Origin: Ignelater luminosus
Lineage: Eukaryota; Arthropoda; Insecta; Coleoptera; Elateridae
DNA length: 64,000 nucleotides
Assembly (NCBI GenBank): GCA_011009095.1
Contig: VTPC01007054.1
Span: 137,939 to 201,938, forward strand
Reading direction: 5' to 3'
Below are positions 10,320-22,660 of the stretch, in pieces. The translations under genes and the position numbers were made by a program. Position 1 is the stretch's first letter; each line of letters opens with the position of its first letter. The notes under the pieces were generated by a model. That model was given only the letters and a program-made list of their open reading frames with translations, was not told the origin of the DNA and ran no database searches.

Positions 10320-11416
10320 GAAAATAATATAAAACTTGAACATGTGAGAAACAGCACAAACACACAAAGCATTTTTAATTCTATTTGTATTCAACATTTT
10401 AGTATAATGAAACGTTTAGCAAGAATGATAACATTTAACCTTTGCTTTTAAATGAGTAACCACTTTAGCATAAACTTCGCACATACACATCGTTTAGTAC
10501 ACAATCTGCGCAGTCTTCTTTTTTTAACTGCCTTAAGAAATCTAATAAAAATTATTAGTTTTCCATTTTACTTACTGAGATTGTTGCCATCAAGGAGCTT
10601 GACAGCTCAAATTAATAAAGTGCACTTAAGAGTCAAGTAAAACCTACTAACAAAATAAAAGATATCAAATCTTATTTGATGTTGGTTTTACACGCATCAC
10701 ATAGTTGGTAGTTTTTAAAATTTTTTTCTGTACAAGTCTCTAACAATAGCTTAATTTCAATTGTTAATAAATATTTCTGGGCAAAGACTAATTCGAAAAG
10801 AAGAGCAACTAAGATCTTCAATTCATACATCTGAGAAAACGTTAACTTGCTCAAATTGCTTGCTAACAATTTAAAGAAGTTTGCTAAAAACTAGACCGAT
10901 AAGATTTTACTCGAGAGCCGCTTTTAGCTATTGAATGTCATTGGTAGGTCACTGTATTTTTACAGGAAATCTCATTATATTATCTTGAACTGAATCTTTT
11001 TTGTACAGTTTATAAAATTACTTTCCAAAGATCTAGAATCAACCACTTATAAAATTTCAGACGACTTGGTATTTCTTTCTTGATGATGTACCTTATCTGC
11101 TTTTTTTTAAAACCGCATACAAGTGAATCCTTATCACCTTTTGTTCTAATTTGGAAAAACCACAAGATGAGCTTTGAACTTGTTTCTATAAACATGACGT
11201 TTACAATTTGTCCTTAAGATGCTTAAAAACATGTTATGTCATTCCTGTCTAATTTTTCTGATACATAGTTAATTTAATTAAATTAATATACAATTGTTTA
11301 ATATAAATAATGAAATACATTACGCAATAATTAAATCTTGTGTGAGATAAATAACACAATTTGACACCAAAACTCTAAAATGAGATCTCTCAATGAAAAT
11401 TATATGATGAATATAA
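10320..11416. other. Intergenic, nothing recognised
   Basis: Upstream region of the second SVWC gene. Short open frames on both strands have low-complexity AT-driven composition and no domains. Confidence 0.45.
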
Positions 11417-12604
11417 TCTATTCCCCAAAGGATTCTGCTAGGTTAGGTTAAATAAACGTTTTTTGAGTGCAGAATTAATAATGTGTAATCCATAAGTGGT
11501 AAACGATTGATTTTTGCATTGCTTTTGGATTCTTGTTCAAATGCTATTAGTAGACGCCATTTTACCATACAGTACATACAGTAATCTGAGCTTTTTTGCA
11601 GCTAATACTCCAAGGTATCAGATGAAAGAAAAATGTTGCAAAAAGGCCAACTGCCACATTTCAAAGGCGGCCCAAAATTCGATTTTTCAAGATATCTTAA
11701 CCAAAAGTTAATTGAACATCGTGCCTACCCATCCAATATGCTGAGTCATTACGAATCATTACCTACAAAAAAGTTCCATCTTCATCGGACGTTTCGTTTC
11801 GGAGGTATACAGAAAAAAGGCACATCTCCCTAAATACAGTGTTGGCAGGCATTTGCCTGCAGCAATTTCTTTAGAGGTGGCTTCCTAACACATACTTGAA
11901 TCTCGTGGCATAGAAAAATATTTAGTGTTTTTCTCTATTTTTTCGAAAATGGCTGAAATCGGCAATCGCTTTTGTTTTTTACCAGAAAGCTTTTGCGTAG
12001 GGAAAACGTTGGATGACTTTATATTTACAAATCCGCAAACGCACTGGCTTATCTCTTTCCGTTATCGAGAAAACAATTTTTCAAGTCCAATCTTCTGCGA
12101 CCTGTAGTGGTAAAACCTAAAATGGCGAAAAACCTGTTGTACCGGTTCTGTAGATCTATTTTTAAGTAGACTAAAACGCTGAAGTCGCATTTATCGATAT
12201 ATTTCAAAAACCCAACTTCGAGCTCTACTGATGGACGCCTATGGACCAAAAACTGATGAATTATGCATGACTAGATAAGCCATGGGTCCCTAAAGACAGC
12301 TCCTCGATTCTGGGTACTTTAAGTTGCGCATAATGGCAGAGGAAACTTTCGCTGTCTTTAACACTATTGCAATGCACATTCAGATCATTTTTGAAACCTA
12401 GTAAGGCGTAAGTATTTTGAATTGATATGATCAGCAGAGTTATTCTTTTTGATTTGAGACAGCAAAATAAAATATTTTGCTACTTTCGAATTATGAATGA
12501 AAAGCCTCGAAACAATGTGAAGAAATCATGTAACTAACACTACAAACATTGAGCTACGAAAAAGAACATTTGATCTAATCTAGAAGAATCCTTTGGGGAA
12601 TAGA
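11417..12604. mobile_element. Unnamed ~1.2-kb inverted-repeat family, copy A
   Basis: The ends are inverted: CTATTCCCCAAAGGATTCTG on the left, and the same word to CAAAGGATTC on the opposite strand at the right, continuing imperfectly for about 50 bp. The interior is non-coding. A diverged relative in the opposite orientation lies at about 36575-37800: for example, the segment at 11980-12110 with TCCGCAAACGCA matches the complement of 37020-37130. It is a non-autonomous DNA-element-like family. No transposase or clear target duplication was seen. Confidence 0.6.
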
Positions 12605-12949
12605 CTTATTTGGCCAGATATTACCGAATTTGTTTGAAAAATTTCGATTCAGAATTGTCACACTTCATTTTGAATCACTGTATAATTAATGATACCTTTC
12701 TTGTCGTCTTCTAAAGATTTCAACGTTTCCTCGTTTCAGACAGATGTCTGCTGCTTTTGTTCGTTCTAAGATTCTTGATAGGTAATGTTTTCTGCTATCT
12801 TTTGCTTACTAATCTCAGAAAGAATAGGCTTTGTCATCTCCAAATCTATCAAACTGTCCGTTTGCTTGTTACCTAACTAATTGTAATGAGTTAAAGATTC
12901 TTAAATATTTAGTAACAATCCTTTATGTAACAGATGTAACAGCATATAC
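12605..12949. other. Intergenic, nothing recognised
   Basis: Host or old repeat sequence between two mobile elements, with no coding signal. Confidence 0.45.
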
Positions 12950-14233
12950 ATAGATGTATACCTATGAAATGAGACTTTTTTTTCAATTTTAAACGTTTAT
13001 TAACAAAAAATGGTTACAAATTTAATCTTCAAAATAATAGCCATCGCTAGCGACACATTTTACCCATCTCTCAGGCAATTTGTGAATGCCGCGCCAAAAA
13101 AATTGGCCGTCTTTGGCCGCAAACCAATCATCGAGCCATTTTTTGGCTTCTTCGTAAGAATTGAAGCGCTGCTCGGAAAGTGCGTGGCCCATCGATGCAA
13201 ACAAATGATAATCGGAAGGCGCCAAGTCTGGTGAGTAAGCCGCATGCACCAGCGGTTCCCAATCGTACGTCTCCACCAATTCCCGGGTCGCTCTTGTTCG
13301 ATGTGGTGGTGCATTGTCATCAAGAAAAATTACTTTGTGACGCCGATCGGCATATTCTGGGCGTTTTCGGTGTATAGCGCTGTTCAAATCGGCCAATTGT
13401 CGTTGGTAGCGTGCACCGTCAACTGTTTCACCTGGTTTTAATAGCTCGTACCAAATCATACCATGCTGATCCCAGAAAACACACAGCATTGCCTTGCGGC
13501 CGAAGCGATTTGGTTTGGCCGTTGATTTTGGCTTGTGGCCGGGCGGACCATACGATCGTTTACGCTTGGGATTGGAGAAATACACCCATTTTTCATCACC
13601 CGTAACGATTCAATGCAAAAAAGACTTCCTTTTGAACCGGGAGAGCAGCATTTCACAAGTGGTTTTTCGGTTCTCTTGCTGCCTTTCAGTCAGTTCATGC
13701 GGCACCCATCTTCCGACCTTTAAAATCATGCCCATGTCTTTCAAACGTTTGCAAATGGTTTTTTGGGTCACTCCCAACTGCTCTGCCATCATTTCTTGCG
13801 TTTGACCATCATCTTCATTCAACAATGCTTGCAATTCGGTGTCCTCAAACTTTTTCGGTGGCCGGCCACGTTCCTCGTTCTCCACGCTAAAATCACCACT
13901 TCGGAATTTTTCAAACCACCTGAAGCACTGTGCTCTGCTTAGAGCATGTCCATCGTAAGCTTCTATAAGCATTTGATGAGCTTGAGAAGCGTTTTTCCTC
14001 AATTGATAACAGAAAATCAACGATGTCCGCAAATCGTAGTTTGAAGGCACGAAATTCGACATTTTTAAGAGCGAAAAAAATGCGTTGTTGTATGAAACAT
14101 CACAAACAATGAATTGAATATTGTTGACAGATGACAGACGAAAAAAATAAGACATTTGGGACAGTTTAAAAATACTCCTAGCGACATCTGTGGTCTAATA
14201 GCTGAAAGTCTCATTTCATAGGTATACACCTGG
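12950..14233 (-). mobile_element. mariner element, nearly complete
   Basis: An element of about 1284 bp. Terminal inverted repeats share GTATACCTATGAAATGAGAC; the right end reads CCAGGTGTATACC and is followed by TA at 14234-14235. The left end is slightly degraded (ATAGATGTATACC), so its TA is not clean. The CCAGGTGTA start resembles the mauritiana-type mariners (Mos1). The element is visibly richer in G+C than its AT-rich surroundings, as expected for a recently arrived mobile element. Confidence 0.9.
13022..14062 (-). pseudogene. mariner transposase with one internal stop
   Basis: A 346-codon frame on the minus strand, the usual mariner length, starting at ATG 14062 (MSNFVPSNYD). The N-terminal helix-turn-helix paired-type DNA-binding region includes FRWFEKFRSGDFSVE and GRPPKKF; the linker WVPHELTERQ is present. 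The catalytic triad is intact: D in VTGDEKWVYF, D in IFLDDNAPPH, and D in SPDLAPSDYH. The last two are 34 residues apart, giving D,D34D. The only break seen is a TGA at 13610-13612, just before IVTGDE, where the family has arginine. A CGA-to-TGA transition would explain it. No frameshift was found, and the frame is otherwise open to its stop at 13022. The copy encodes no full transposase as written. The start choice follows the family N-terminus; an upstream in-frame ATG at 14155 is not conserved. Confidence 0.92.
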
Positions 14234-14790
14234 TAAGCAGCGTGTAAACTTAAAGTTTTAGTTACTGGAAGCAAAATTAAATCTCTACAGAGTAAAATCA
14301 AAAATAGAATGCTGGAAGCGGGATATCTCGCTATTATGCCCTGTACCTCAGAAACAACTGATCGCATGGAGGCGAGACTTTGATGGTTGGCTTTTACACT
14401 ATCCCAGGTACCACTGTTTGTCAGAGGGCTTACGCTGACCTATGTTCAAATCGGTTTCTTTAGGAGATTAACGATATTGGATAACCGCAAGTGGCCGGTT
14501 GGATGGCTAAGCCCAATCATGGGTCAACATAGGTAGACATGGAATGTTGCAGCCCAACTCGTGCGTTATCATTGTATTTAGCTTTTTTAAGAATGCCCGA
14601 CCTGTGTTGGTATTTAGCTCTGTAACAAAGTTAATGCAGGACGAAATTGGACCCGTTTCTGAAACAAAGGTGATTCCGATCGGTGAACACCGCGGAAGTT
14701 TGTAAAAGCATCTGTTTCTTCTGTGAGAAAGTTAAATGAAGAAAAACTAGCGTAATAAGAGTCTAGAAATGGTGCAGCAGAGCTGCGACA
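14234..14790. other. Less AT-rich unassigned segment
   Basis: Sequence from about 14340 to 14700 is more balanced in composition than its neighbours, with words such as ACCGCAAGTGGCCGG. A short inverted pair, ACCTATGTT / AACATAGGT, lies near 14440 and 14525. No open frame or family is recognised; an old repeat is the likeliest explanation. Confidence 0.35.
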
Positions 14791-16399
14791 TTAAATTGTT
14801 AAAAGTTGGTATTTCCATTTTTTGTTAGATTTATTTGTTGTATTTACCATGGTAATCGTTTTATAACAATTGTATACTTATAGTAATTTACTATTTTGAG
14901 AATTAAGTTATCAAGAGGTGAACCTAGATTTATTGAATAACGAAACTAATTTAACCTACAAATTATTTAGACTTCATGGCAAAATGTTGAGTTTCCCTTC
15001 TTTAGCTCTACTTTTATATGGTTCTTAAATACATGGAATCATAAATAGATTTAACAGTGCAGTCAGAATATTGAATTAGAAATTTGCATATTTTACCTTG
15101 TTTGTCAGCCATTCATTACTACAATACTACAGCTTAACCTGCTTCATTTGCCTTCCACTGTTTATTTGACATGCAATTTAACAGATCGCAATTTTCCGAT
15201 TGAATCTAAATAAACCAGTAAAAGTGAGTATAGATCTCCAAATTCTCATGATTCATTAGTTTCAAGATATTTTAAAGTATCTGGAATAGAATAGTAGCAG
15301 TACAAATCCTTCTGAACTAACACGTACGCACTATGTTCATACTTGTTTCTAGGCCTTTTGCCAAAACTTTTGGTAATATTTAATCTTAATGTAATCAAAT
15401 GAATTTTGTTAAATTCTGAACTTGACGAAATTCTGTAAAATATTTAAAAGAAAATTTATTTAATAAAACCTTACACAAACAAATACATTCTGTTTTTTTA
15501 TTCTGTACATCGAATGCTTTGATATGTTGATGTTTGGCCAAGATCTGTAGTACAGAGCTTGCGTATCTAGTAGTGATAAGTAATAGCCAATAACTTTCAA
15601 ACTTGATAGATTTTTAAAATTCGTAAACAGCTTATTTACAATCAGAAGTGTACATTTACTTTTTCCGGTTCCTGTACAGTAAAATTTTTACAAAGTAAAT
15701 CAATTTAAGTAGTTGATTAATGATAAAAACTTACAATCCCTCGTATAATAATAAACAAAAAAGACACAAGAAGGTATATATGAGAAGTAGCACATCAATT
15801 AGATGAAAAAAAATTTAAAAAGTGGTTGAAAGTGTAACATCTACCAACTGAAAAAGAACAAAAAAGATATTTAACAAAATAAGTGTAAAATCCTCTAAAC
15901 GACTTTTTAGGTAGCATAACATGGCCACAAAGCAATGAAAAGAAGGAAAGAGAATAATAGTATTATTTGCTTATTATTAGATTTAGGATGATTGCACTAA
16001 CGATTACCATCGACTGATTGTGGGTCAAAAGATTTATTAATGGATTTTTGATTAATTACCATCAATCAATCTTGATGCAAATAAAAATAAAATTCCACAT
16101 CAAGTAGTTTATTTCTAGGGAATTATAGCGTATGTCGATTCGAGCAACTGAATGCAGAGTCTCAGCAATTTGCAGTGTAAGGTAACATTGTTATTTGTAA
16201 AAATACCAAAACATATTCATAGGTAATGTTGTACAGAAACATTATTTGTATGTTCTAAAACTGTTTTTGGCTATGACGAGTGAAGCATCTTTAGATTTCT
16301 CTAATGAGATATCCTATATGAGCATTCTAATTTAGCAGTCCAGTTTCCGTTCTATTTTTATAAGCAAAATTAGTTTCTTTTCCAAAGAATTTCGAAATC
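14791..16399. other. Intergenic, nothing recognised
   Basis: AT-rich throughout. Repeated GATTAAT/CATCAATC-type words occur near 15990-16070, but no defined element. Confidence 0.45.
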
Positions 16400-16525
16400 A
16401 AATACCGTCGCGTCTTAACGAGGCAATTGTTTAAATACTAGGTAAGTTAAGTGAAATTGTCTTATTTTGATCCCAGGAATCTACGATTAAGCCATGTTGA
16501 AAAACTTTAAAGACATTCTGCATAA
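16400..16525. repeat. Isolated diverged arm of the 6.3-7.3 kb inverted-arm family
   Basis: Shares the order of words CTTAACGAGGC, TAGGTAAGTTAAG, GTCTTATTTTGATC and TTAAGCCATGT with the right arm at about 7160-7275. Similarity is moderate but collinear. There is no facing arm nearby, so this is a solo or partial copy. Confidence 0.5.
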
Positions 16526-19123
16526 GAAACTAAAGACCTACCCGTGAAGAAGACAGGGTGTTTATTAAATATTATTCATTTTGATTATGATGTTTATAAT
16601 ATTATAGGCAACCAACCTTAATAATTTCGGTGTTATCCAATTGTTTTCTCTCAAGTTTTCTCAAACTTTTTGACCTGTCCTTGTATAATTAAAAGTAATT
16701 TTATTTTTTACTTCTATGAAAGTAAATATTTGAGTTTAAGATTTTGTACTACATTATGTTTTTTTATACAGAGTGATATCGTACGTTTTTAATTTTTTTT
16801 CCTTCAAATGGAACTTCTTGTATCTGTCACAGAATTTAAGAAAGCTTGAGATCATCTTTTATTGTATGACATTTCATCTTTGAAGAATGTATTTAGAGTT
16901 TCTGAATTTTGCAGGAAAAAATACATTAGTAGTTTTAAATTGTAATACTTTTAATGAAAAAGACATTTTTTAAGACCCTGTATATACAATTTCCAGAGTA
17001 TATTCATTACAGCTTACAATTAGTTTAAAACTTCTTATTAATTTTGTTTTATTTTTAATTGTAAATTATTTCATCAACTAAATGAAGCTAGAGTTTTTAA
17101 TATTAATTTTAAAAAAAGAAGTTTTGGAATTCACATTGTACGAAAACACAATAAAATTAAAATTTCTTAACAAAGCCTACTAAAACCGAAAGAACGAGGA
17201 CGAATAGCTGCGCTAAATTAAATAATGCATGAATCTGACACCTACACACCGCACTTCCAACTGGGTATTAAGTGATTTAGAATGAATAATTAATGCCTTT
17301 TCACCGCAAAATGGCGGAAACTTCGAGACATAAATAATGTATAAAAGCCCAATAAAATGGCGATCAGTTCCATGTCGCACTCAATACAGGAAAATCCACT
17401 ATCCTTACAAGTGGATCACTTTAGTATTTTCGGGGGTGGGAAAACTCGAGATGGACTTGAAAAGGGAAAGAAGAAACAAAGCGTGTGCCGTTTAACCAAA
17501 AGTTTCTATTCGAAATATAATTTTTGGTTTAATTTTTTTTATGTTTATTATTGGTATGTTTAACAAAAATATTTATGATAATTATTATCAAAGGGCGTTT
17601 TTATTTTATTTACAAAACTACGCTTTGTATTTATTTATATTATATTCAGAAACTACATAGTGATACCGCAGAGTAAGCCCCTGGTTTACTCTATCCGTCC
17701 GGTAAATGTTTACAGCCATTAAATTAATCCTGCTTTAAATTCAAAGGATATTCCCACAGAATGGTATTTATTACGAAGGGTTTCGCACAATGAATTTCCA
17801 TTATATAACTTTGTAATATTAAAGGGGACGTATAGGGAAAATCTGAGAATTATTTTTATGAAATTTAAGATTTCTGACTTAACAGGTATTACAGTCAATT
17901 GAAGAGAAAAAAAATAAAAATAGAATGGAGTGACACGAAACTATATCATTAGACGTGTCAATATGTGAAATTCGTTTTCAGTTTGCGACCCTGTAAAACC
18001 TAGAGGGCATATAAGCATTATCACTGCACTTGTTTGCAGAGACAGTAGACACAGAATGTGTAATTGAAACGATATTTACCTTCCGCTTACACGGGCTTAC
18101 ATCAGTTGCACTTTCACACGACCAAGTGCTCGTAATCGAGTCTTGAGCGTCCCCCGAGGCACTTATTTAATATGGGTTTAACAGAACCGACTTCAGTATT
18201 TTATTATCAAAACTTCTGGAAACTGCTTTACATTTAAACTTCTTAAAATAACTTTAATTTCTATTATTGAATACAAATAACTGATACGATAGGTTTATGC
18301 TCTCAATATACGAGTCATAAAAAAAGAATTTACAATTTAAATGAAACAAGCTATAGAAAACAATAAATTAAAAAAAGTTTTCAAAACTAAGTATATCTTG
18401 AAAGTAAATTAATTTTGGTATATGCTGATAACATATTTTATTTTTGTTTTGTAAATTATTGCAGATTAATAACTAGTTTAAAAATCCTTGTATTTTATAA
18501 GAAGAATATTTTATAAGCATACGCTTGTGAAGGTATTGCTTGCAAGCTCTTAGGTTTAGGATTGTAAAACGCACGTGTGCACTCGATCTATATTCCTCAT
18601 AAAATCTGCTGATTTATGCCCAGGTTGCACAAGCGTTCCAGCAAAGAACTAAGTCTTTGCATGCTTAATTCTATGGTATTGTTTTAATAAATGTATAAAA
18701 TGTAACAGTGGTTTAGACTTCTAAGTTACCCTTGTGCAATCTTGAACCACATAACATTAGTTTTAACCAAATCTTTTGTAAAGCTGAGTACCTATCGAAA
18801 TTTTACAACCACTGGAATTCCCAAGATAAGCTATGTAGTAACCTAATAGTAGATGTAGCATTTTCACTAAACATTTACAATGGGTAAGTTAATAAAAAGT
18901 AAAATAGAAAGTGTAAAATTAGAGTGACTGAGCATTTAGGATATTACTGCAAGTTTGTGGTCAAAGATAAGACAAACTGTTAAAAAATAAAATAAAGTAA
19001 AAGTAAAAATTGTGTAAATACGAGGGGAATTAAGAATATTTGCAAATAAACAGTAATTACTTAATAATACGTAATTAATACTTCAGAGAAATCAATTACA
19101 GAACATAACTAAAGAGGGCAGAG
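16526..19123. other. Intergenic, mostly AT-rich, one more balanced patch
   Basis: Nothing coding is recognised. The segment at 17980-18180 is richer in G+C (for example GAGCGTCCCCCGAGGC). On the minus strand it ends with a plausible splice donor, AAGGTAAATATC, near 18075, so a non-coding first exon is possible but unproven. Confidence 0.35.
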
Positions 19124-22100
19124 ATGGACAGAGTAGAAGCAACGTTTAAACAAATTAATGATAAATAAAGTTTAATGAATGGTAAAATGGATAGAGGAAC
19201 CTGATAGTTAGGAGTGTGCCGGAAAAGACAACGCAACTAATACGAAATTGGAAACTACTATAACGCAAATAACACAAGAGATGGGAATAAAAATAGATAG
19301 ATGTGCAAAAGGATATAGAGGAATTAAGAAGAATAGCAACCTACAAGAAAACAGGAACAAGATTAATATTGCTGAAAACAACAAGGGAAAGTACGGGAAG
19401 AGAAATCCTTAAGAACAAGAAAAAACTTAGAGGATCTAACATATTCATCGATGAAGACTACCCCAAGAATATAATGGACGAACGAAAAGGTCTAGTAGCG
19501 CAACGAAAAGAAGAAAGACACAGAGGAAATAACGCATACATCAAGTGCGATAAGCTAATAGTCAACAAAGGAATACACAAGCCGGCAGAATGGAGAAACG
19601 GTCAAAAAAGAATGGAAATGGACAGCTCACCAGACAAAGATGAATTGGGTGAACAGCTAAGAAAAATGGCAATGAAAATGGCAACGAAATAGATAACAAG
19701 ATAAGTAAATCGAAATGAAAAAAAGATAACAAGTCAACATCATACGGGGCCACCTGAAACATAAAAAGAACTAACGAAAAAAATGGAATTAATGACAGAA
19801 TTCGAAAAAGCTAACCTAGAAGTATTAGCACCCACGAAAACCAAAAAGAAAGAGCAAGGATGTGAAGAAATGAACCATGAACGTGTTATGATATATAGTA
19901 GAGTGAAACAAACAGAATGCGTCAGAGCAGGAGTGGCCTTATTAAAAAAAATATAGTAGAGTACGTACATGATGGAGAACTTATATCGAAGAGAATAATG
20001 ACCCTAATAGTAAAGTAACCTAGAGAAGAAACGATCAACATTATAACAGTCTACGGACTAAACGAAGACGAAAAGACCGAAAACAAAAAAGTTTTAAGGA
20101 TAACTTCTAGAAACTATAGGCTCCATGAAAGGAAAAATAATGCTAATGAGAGATCTATAAAAGCCAGGGTTGGTATTGAGAAAAGTAGTACCTCCTCAGT
20201 CGTTGGAAAAATGGAGAAAAAACTGATACGTAACGGAAAACGATTAATTGAACTATCTGAGCACATGAACATGGTAATAACAAATACATTTTACCAACAT
20301 AACAATATTTACAAATGTACTCGTGAACAGCCTTCAAGAAATGAAAAGTCAATTATTGACTATATAATAGCTGAAAGTAGTAACGTAGATATGATAGAAG
20401 ACGCTAGAGTAATAAGAGGTGCTGAGCAAAAATCAAAAGCAACCCAGGGACAAATAAGCAAAGTAACCCCAAAAACAGACCATAAGCGAAAACCAGAACG
20501 TACAAGCTAAAAGAGGAAGAGTATAAAGAAAAATACCAACAGCAAATAGAAAATGAAGTAAAAGCATAGGAAGGTAACTATCAAGAACTGGACAGTATCC
20601 AACTGCTGAATGCATTCAAAACACTTCTTACGAAAATAGCAAACCTAGTGTGCGGCATTACAAGGATACACCCATTGAAAAAGCAAACTTCGTGGTGGTC
20701 GAATAAAATCAAAGCGGCAGTCAAAGATAAAAAATTAAAATGGACGAGATTTCTAAAGAGCAAGAACGAACAAGACAGGAAGAACTACGAAACTCAGAAA
20801 AACATAGGTAAAAATAGCATAAAGGCGACGAAACAAAAAGCATGAAGAGAATTCGGGGAAAATGGAAAAGGACGCAGCAGAGAACCAGAGGATATTTTAC
20901 ACAACCCTAAAGAATTTAAACAAACGCGATATAGACCGGCAATTAGAAACTTGATTTCGGAAGACGGGAAACTTTTAACAAATGACAGGGAAAAATTGGA
21001 AAAATGGAAAAGACACTACGAACAAGCTCTAAACCCGAATACCTCAAAAGTTCAAGGGTATAAAGCATCTCAAATGAGAGCAGAGTATGAAGAAATCCAA
21101 GAAGAAAAAGTACTAGCGGTAATTAGAAAGATTAAGATAAGAAAAGCCGCCAGTAGCGATAATACAGCTCTAGAGATGATAAAATACCTACTAGCAGAAG
21201 GCATAACAATCTTCAAGACAGTACTAAATAGGACCCACATAACAAAGAGTATCCCTCAAGATTGCCAAACAGCTATAATCGTACTCATTCATAAGAAGGG
21301 GAACCCAAGAATATGCAAAAACTATAGAGGAATCTCGTTATTAAGCATACCAAGCAAAGTCTACGAAAGAATTCTACTGCAACAAATAAGAAAACAAATA
21401 CAACCCATACTAGAGACGAACAGTGTGGCTTTAGGCCAAACAAAAGCACACAGGATCTGATCTTCATGATCATACAAGTAATAAACGAGTGTCAAGAAAC
21501 GTAATTTTGGAAGCGTTAAGAGCTAAAAACGTCCCGAAAGACTTAATAAATGCCATAAAAAGTTTTTATAGTGACACTGCACGAACTTCAGTAAGACAAG
21601 GTAACACGACATCAACAAGCTTCAAGACGATAACTCGAGTAAGACAGAGAGGGATCCTCAGTCCGCTACTCTTTATAACAAGCATTGATGAAATTATAAA
21701 GGTAAACAAAGAGGAGTGCAAACCACCGATAGTAGGAAACAACAATCTGCAACCAGTAGGACTTAGTTGCCTCGCATACGCCGAAGACATCGTTTTTTTT
21801 TGCACCGACAGAGTCAAGACTCTAAGAAAACATGGATTTCTGGCATGAAGAATTAAAGAAAAGAGGAAAGTCAATCAACACAGACAGAACCAAAGTAATG
21901 AGTATTCCACCCAATTTAGATTTGACCATCCAGCTTCAAGACAACAAAATCGAGCAAGTCACAGAGTTTAAATATCTAGGAGCTCACACAGACAAAGAGG
22001 GAAGCATGAAAAAAGAAATAAGAAATAGAAAAAAGGACACTGAAAGACTATATCATGCACTGGGGAAAGCTATCATACAAAAAAGAGAAGTATCAAGAGA

Positions 22101-22660
22101 GGTGAAGATCAAAATATATAACGCCGTTCACATTCCAACACTAATACATAGCAGTGCATTATGGGTACTGACTAATCGTAACAAATTGCGCATCCAGGCA
22201 ATCGCGATGAAATACCTGAGAAGAATACTGGGAATAATAGAAAAAACATGGTCAGAAATGAAGATATCAGGACTGACTTAGCAGTTAAATCGTTACATTA
22301 CGTAATAGAAGAAAATCAACTTTGCTGGTTCGGATATGTGACTCGAATGACTGAAGAGAGATTAATTAAGAGAATCTATGATTGCAAACCTTTGGGGAAA
22401 AAAGACGTGGCAGACCGAGAGAGACGTGGAATGAAAACGTAGCAAAGATATTGGTAAAAAGAGGAATGACGCTCACGGAAGCTAGATAACTAACAGAGAA
22501 TAGAAACCAATGGAGAAGAATGTATAGAATGGTTTTAAAGTAGAAGAAATGAAATGTTAACAAAAATGTATGTAGTACAAGTAGTTATGACATGTAGAAT
22601 GATATTTAGTTTATATCCTTATACTGGCAAACGCCGGTATATTATAGGAATAAAGACTAT
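19124..22660 (+). pseudogene. RTE-like LINE, nearly full length, decayed
   Basis: Plus-strand non-LTR retrotransposon readable from an N-terminal region (MDRVEATFKQIND at 19124) to a 3' UTR near 22560-22660. Blocks in order are: a charged ORF1-like segment with RGSNIFIDEDYPKNIMDERK (19430-19500); an APE-type endonuclease with IYSRVKQTECVRAGVALL near 19890, VYGLNEDEKTENKK near 20050 and NTFYQHNNIYKCTREQPSRN near 20290; RT at 20951-21848, including NYRGISLL, then GILSPLLF and a catalytic box altered to YAED near 21775; and a C-terminal region at 21832-22442 with FKYLGAHTDKEGS and NQLCWFGYVTRM. At least six frame changes or stops break it, so it cannot encode a protein. Family assignment rests on the endonuclease and C-terminal motifs shared with RTE/BovB elements. 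Confidence 0.85.

Noticed and set aside
13060..13805. Several plus- and minus-strand open frames across the mariner
   Set aside because: They are frame shadows of the transposase, which explains the region fully.
19562..22563. Minus-strand frames opposite the RTE-like LINE
   Set aside because: Antisense shadows of A-rich LINE coding sequence, giving Phe/Leu/Ser-rich translations.
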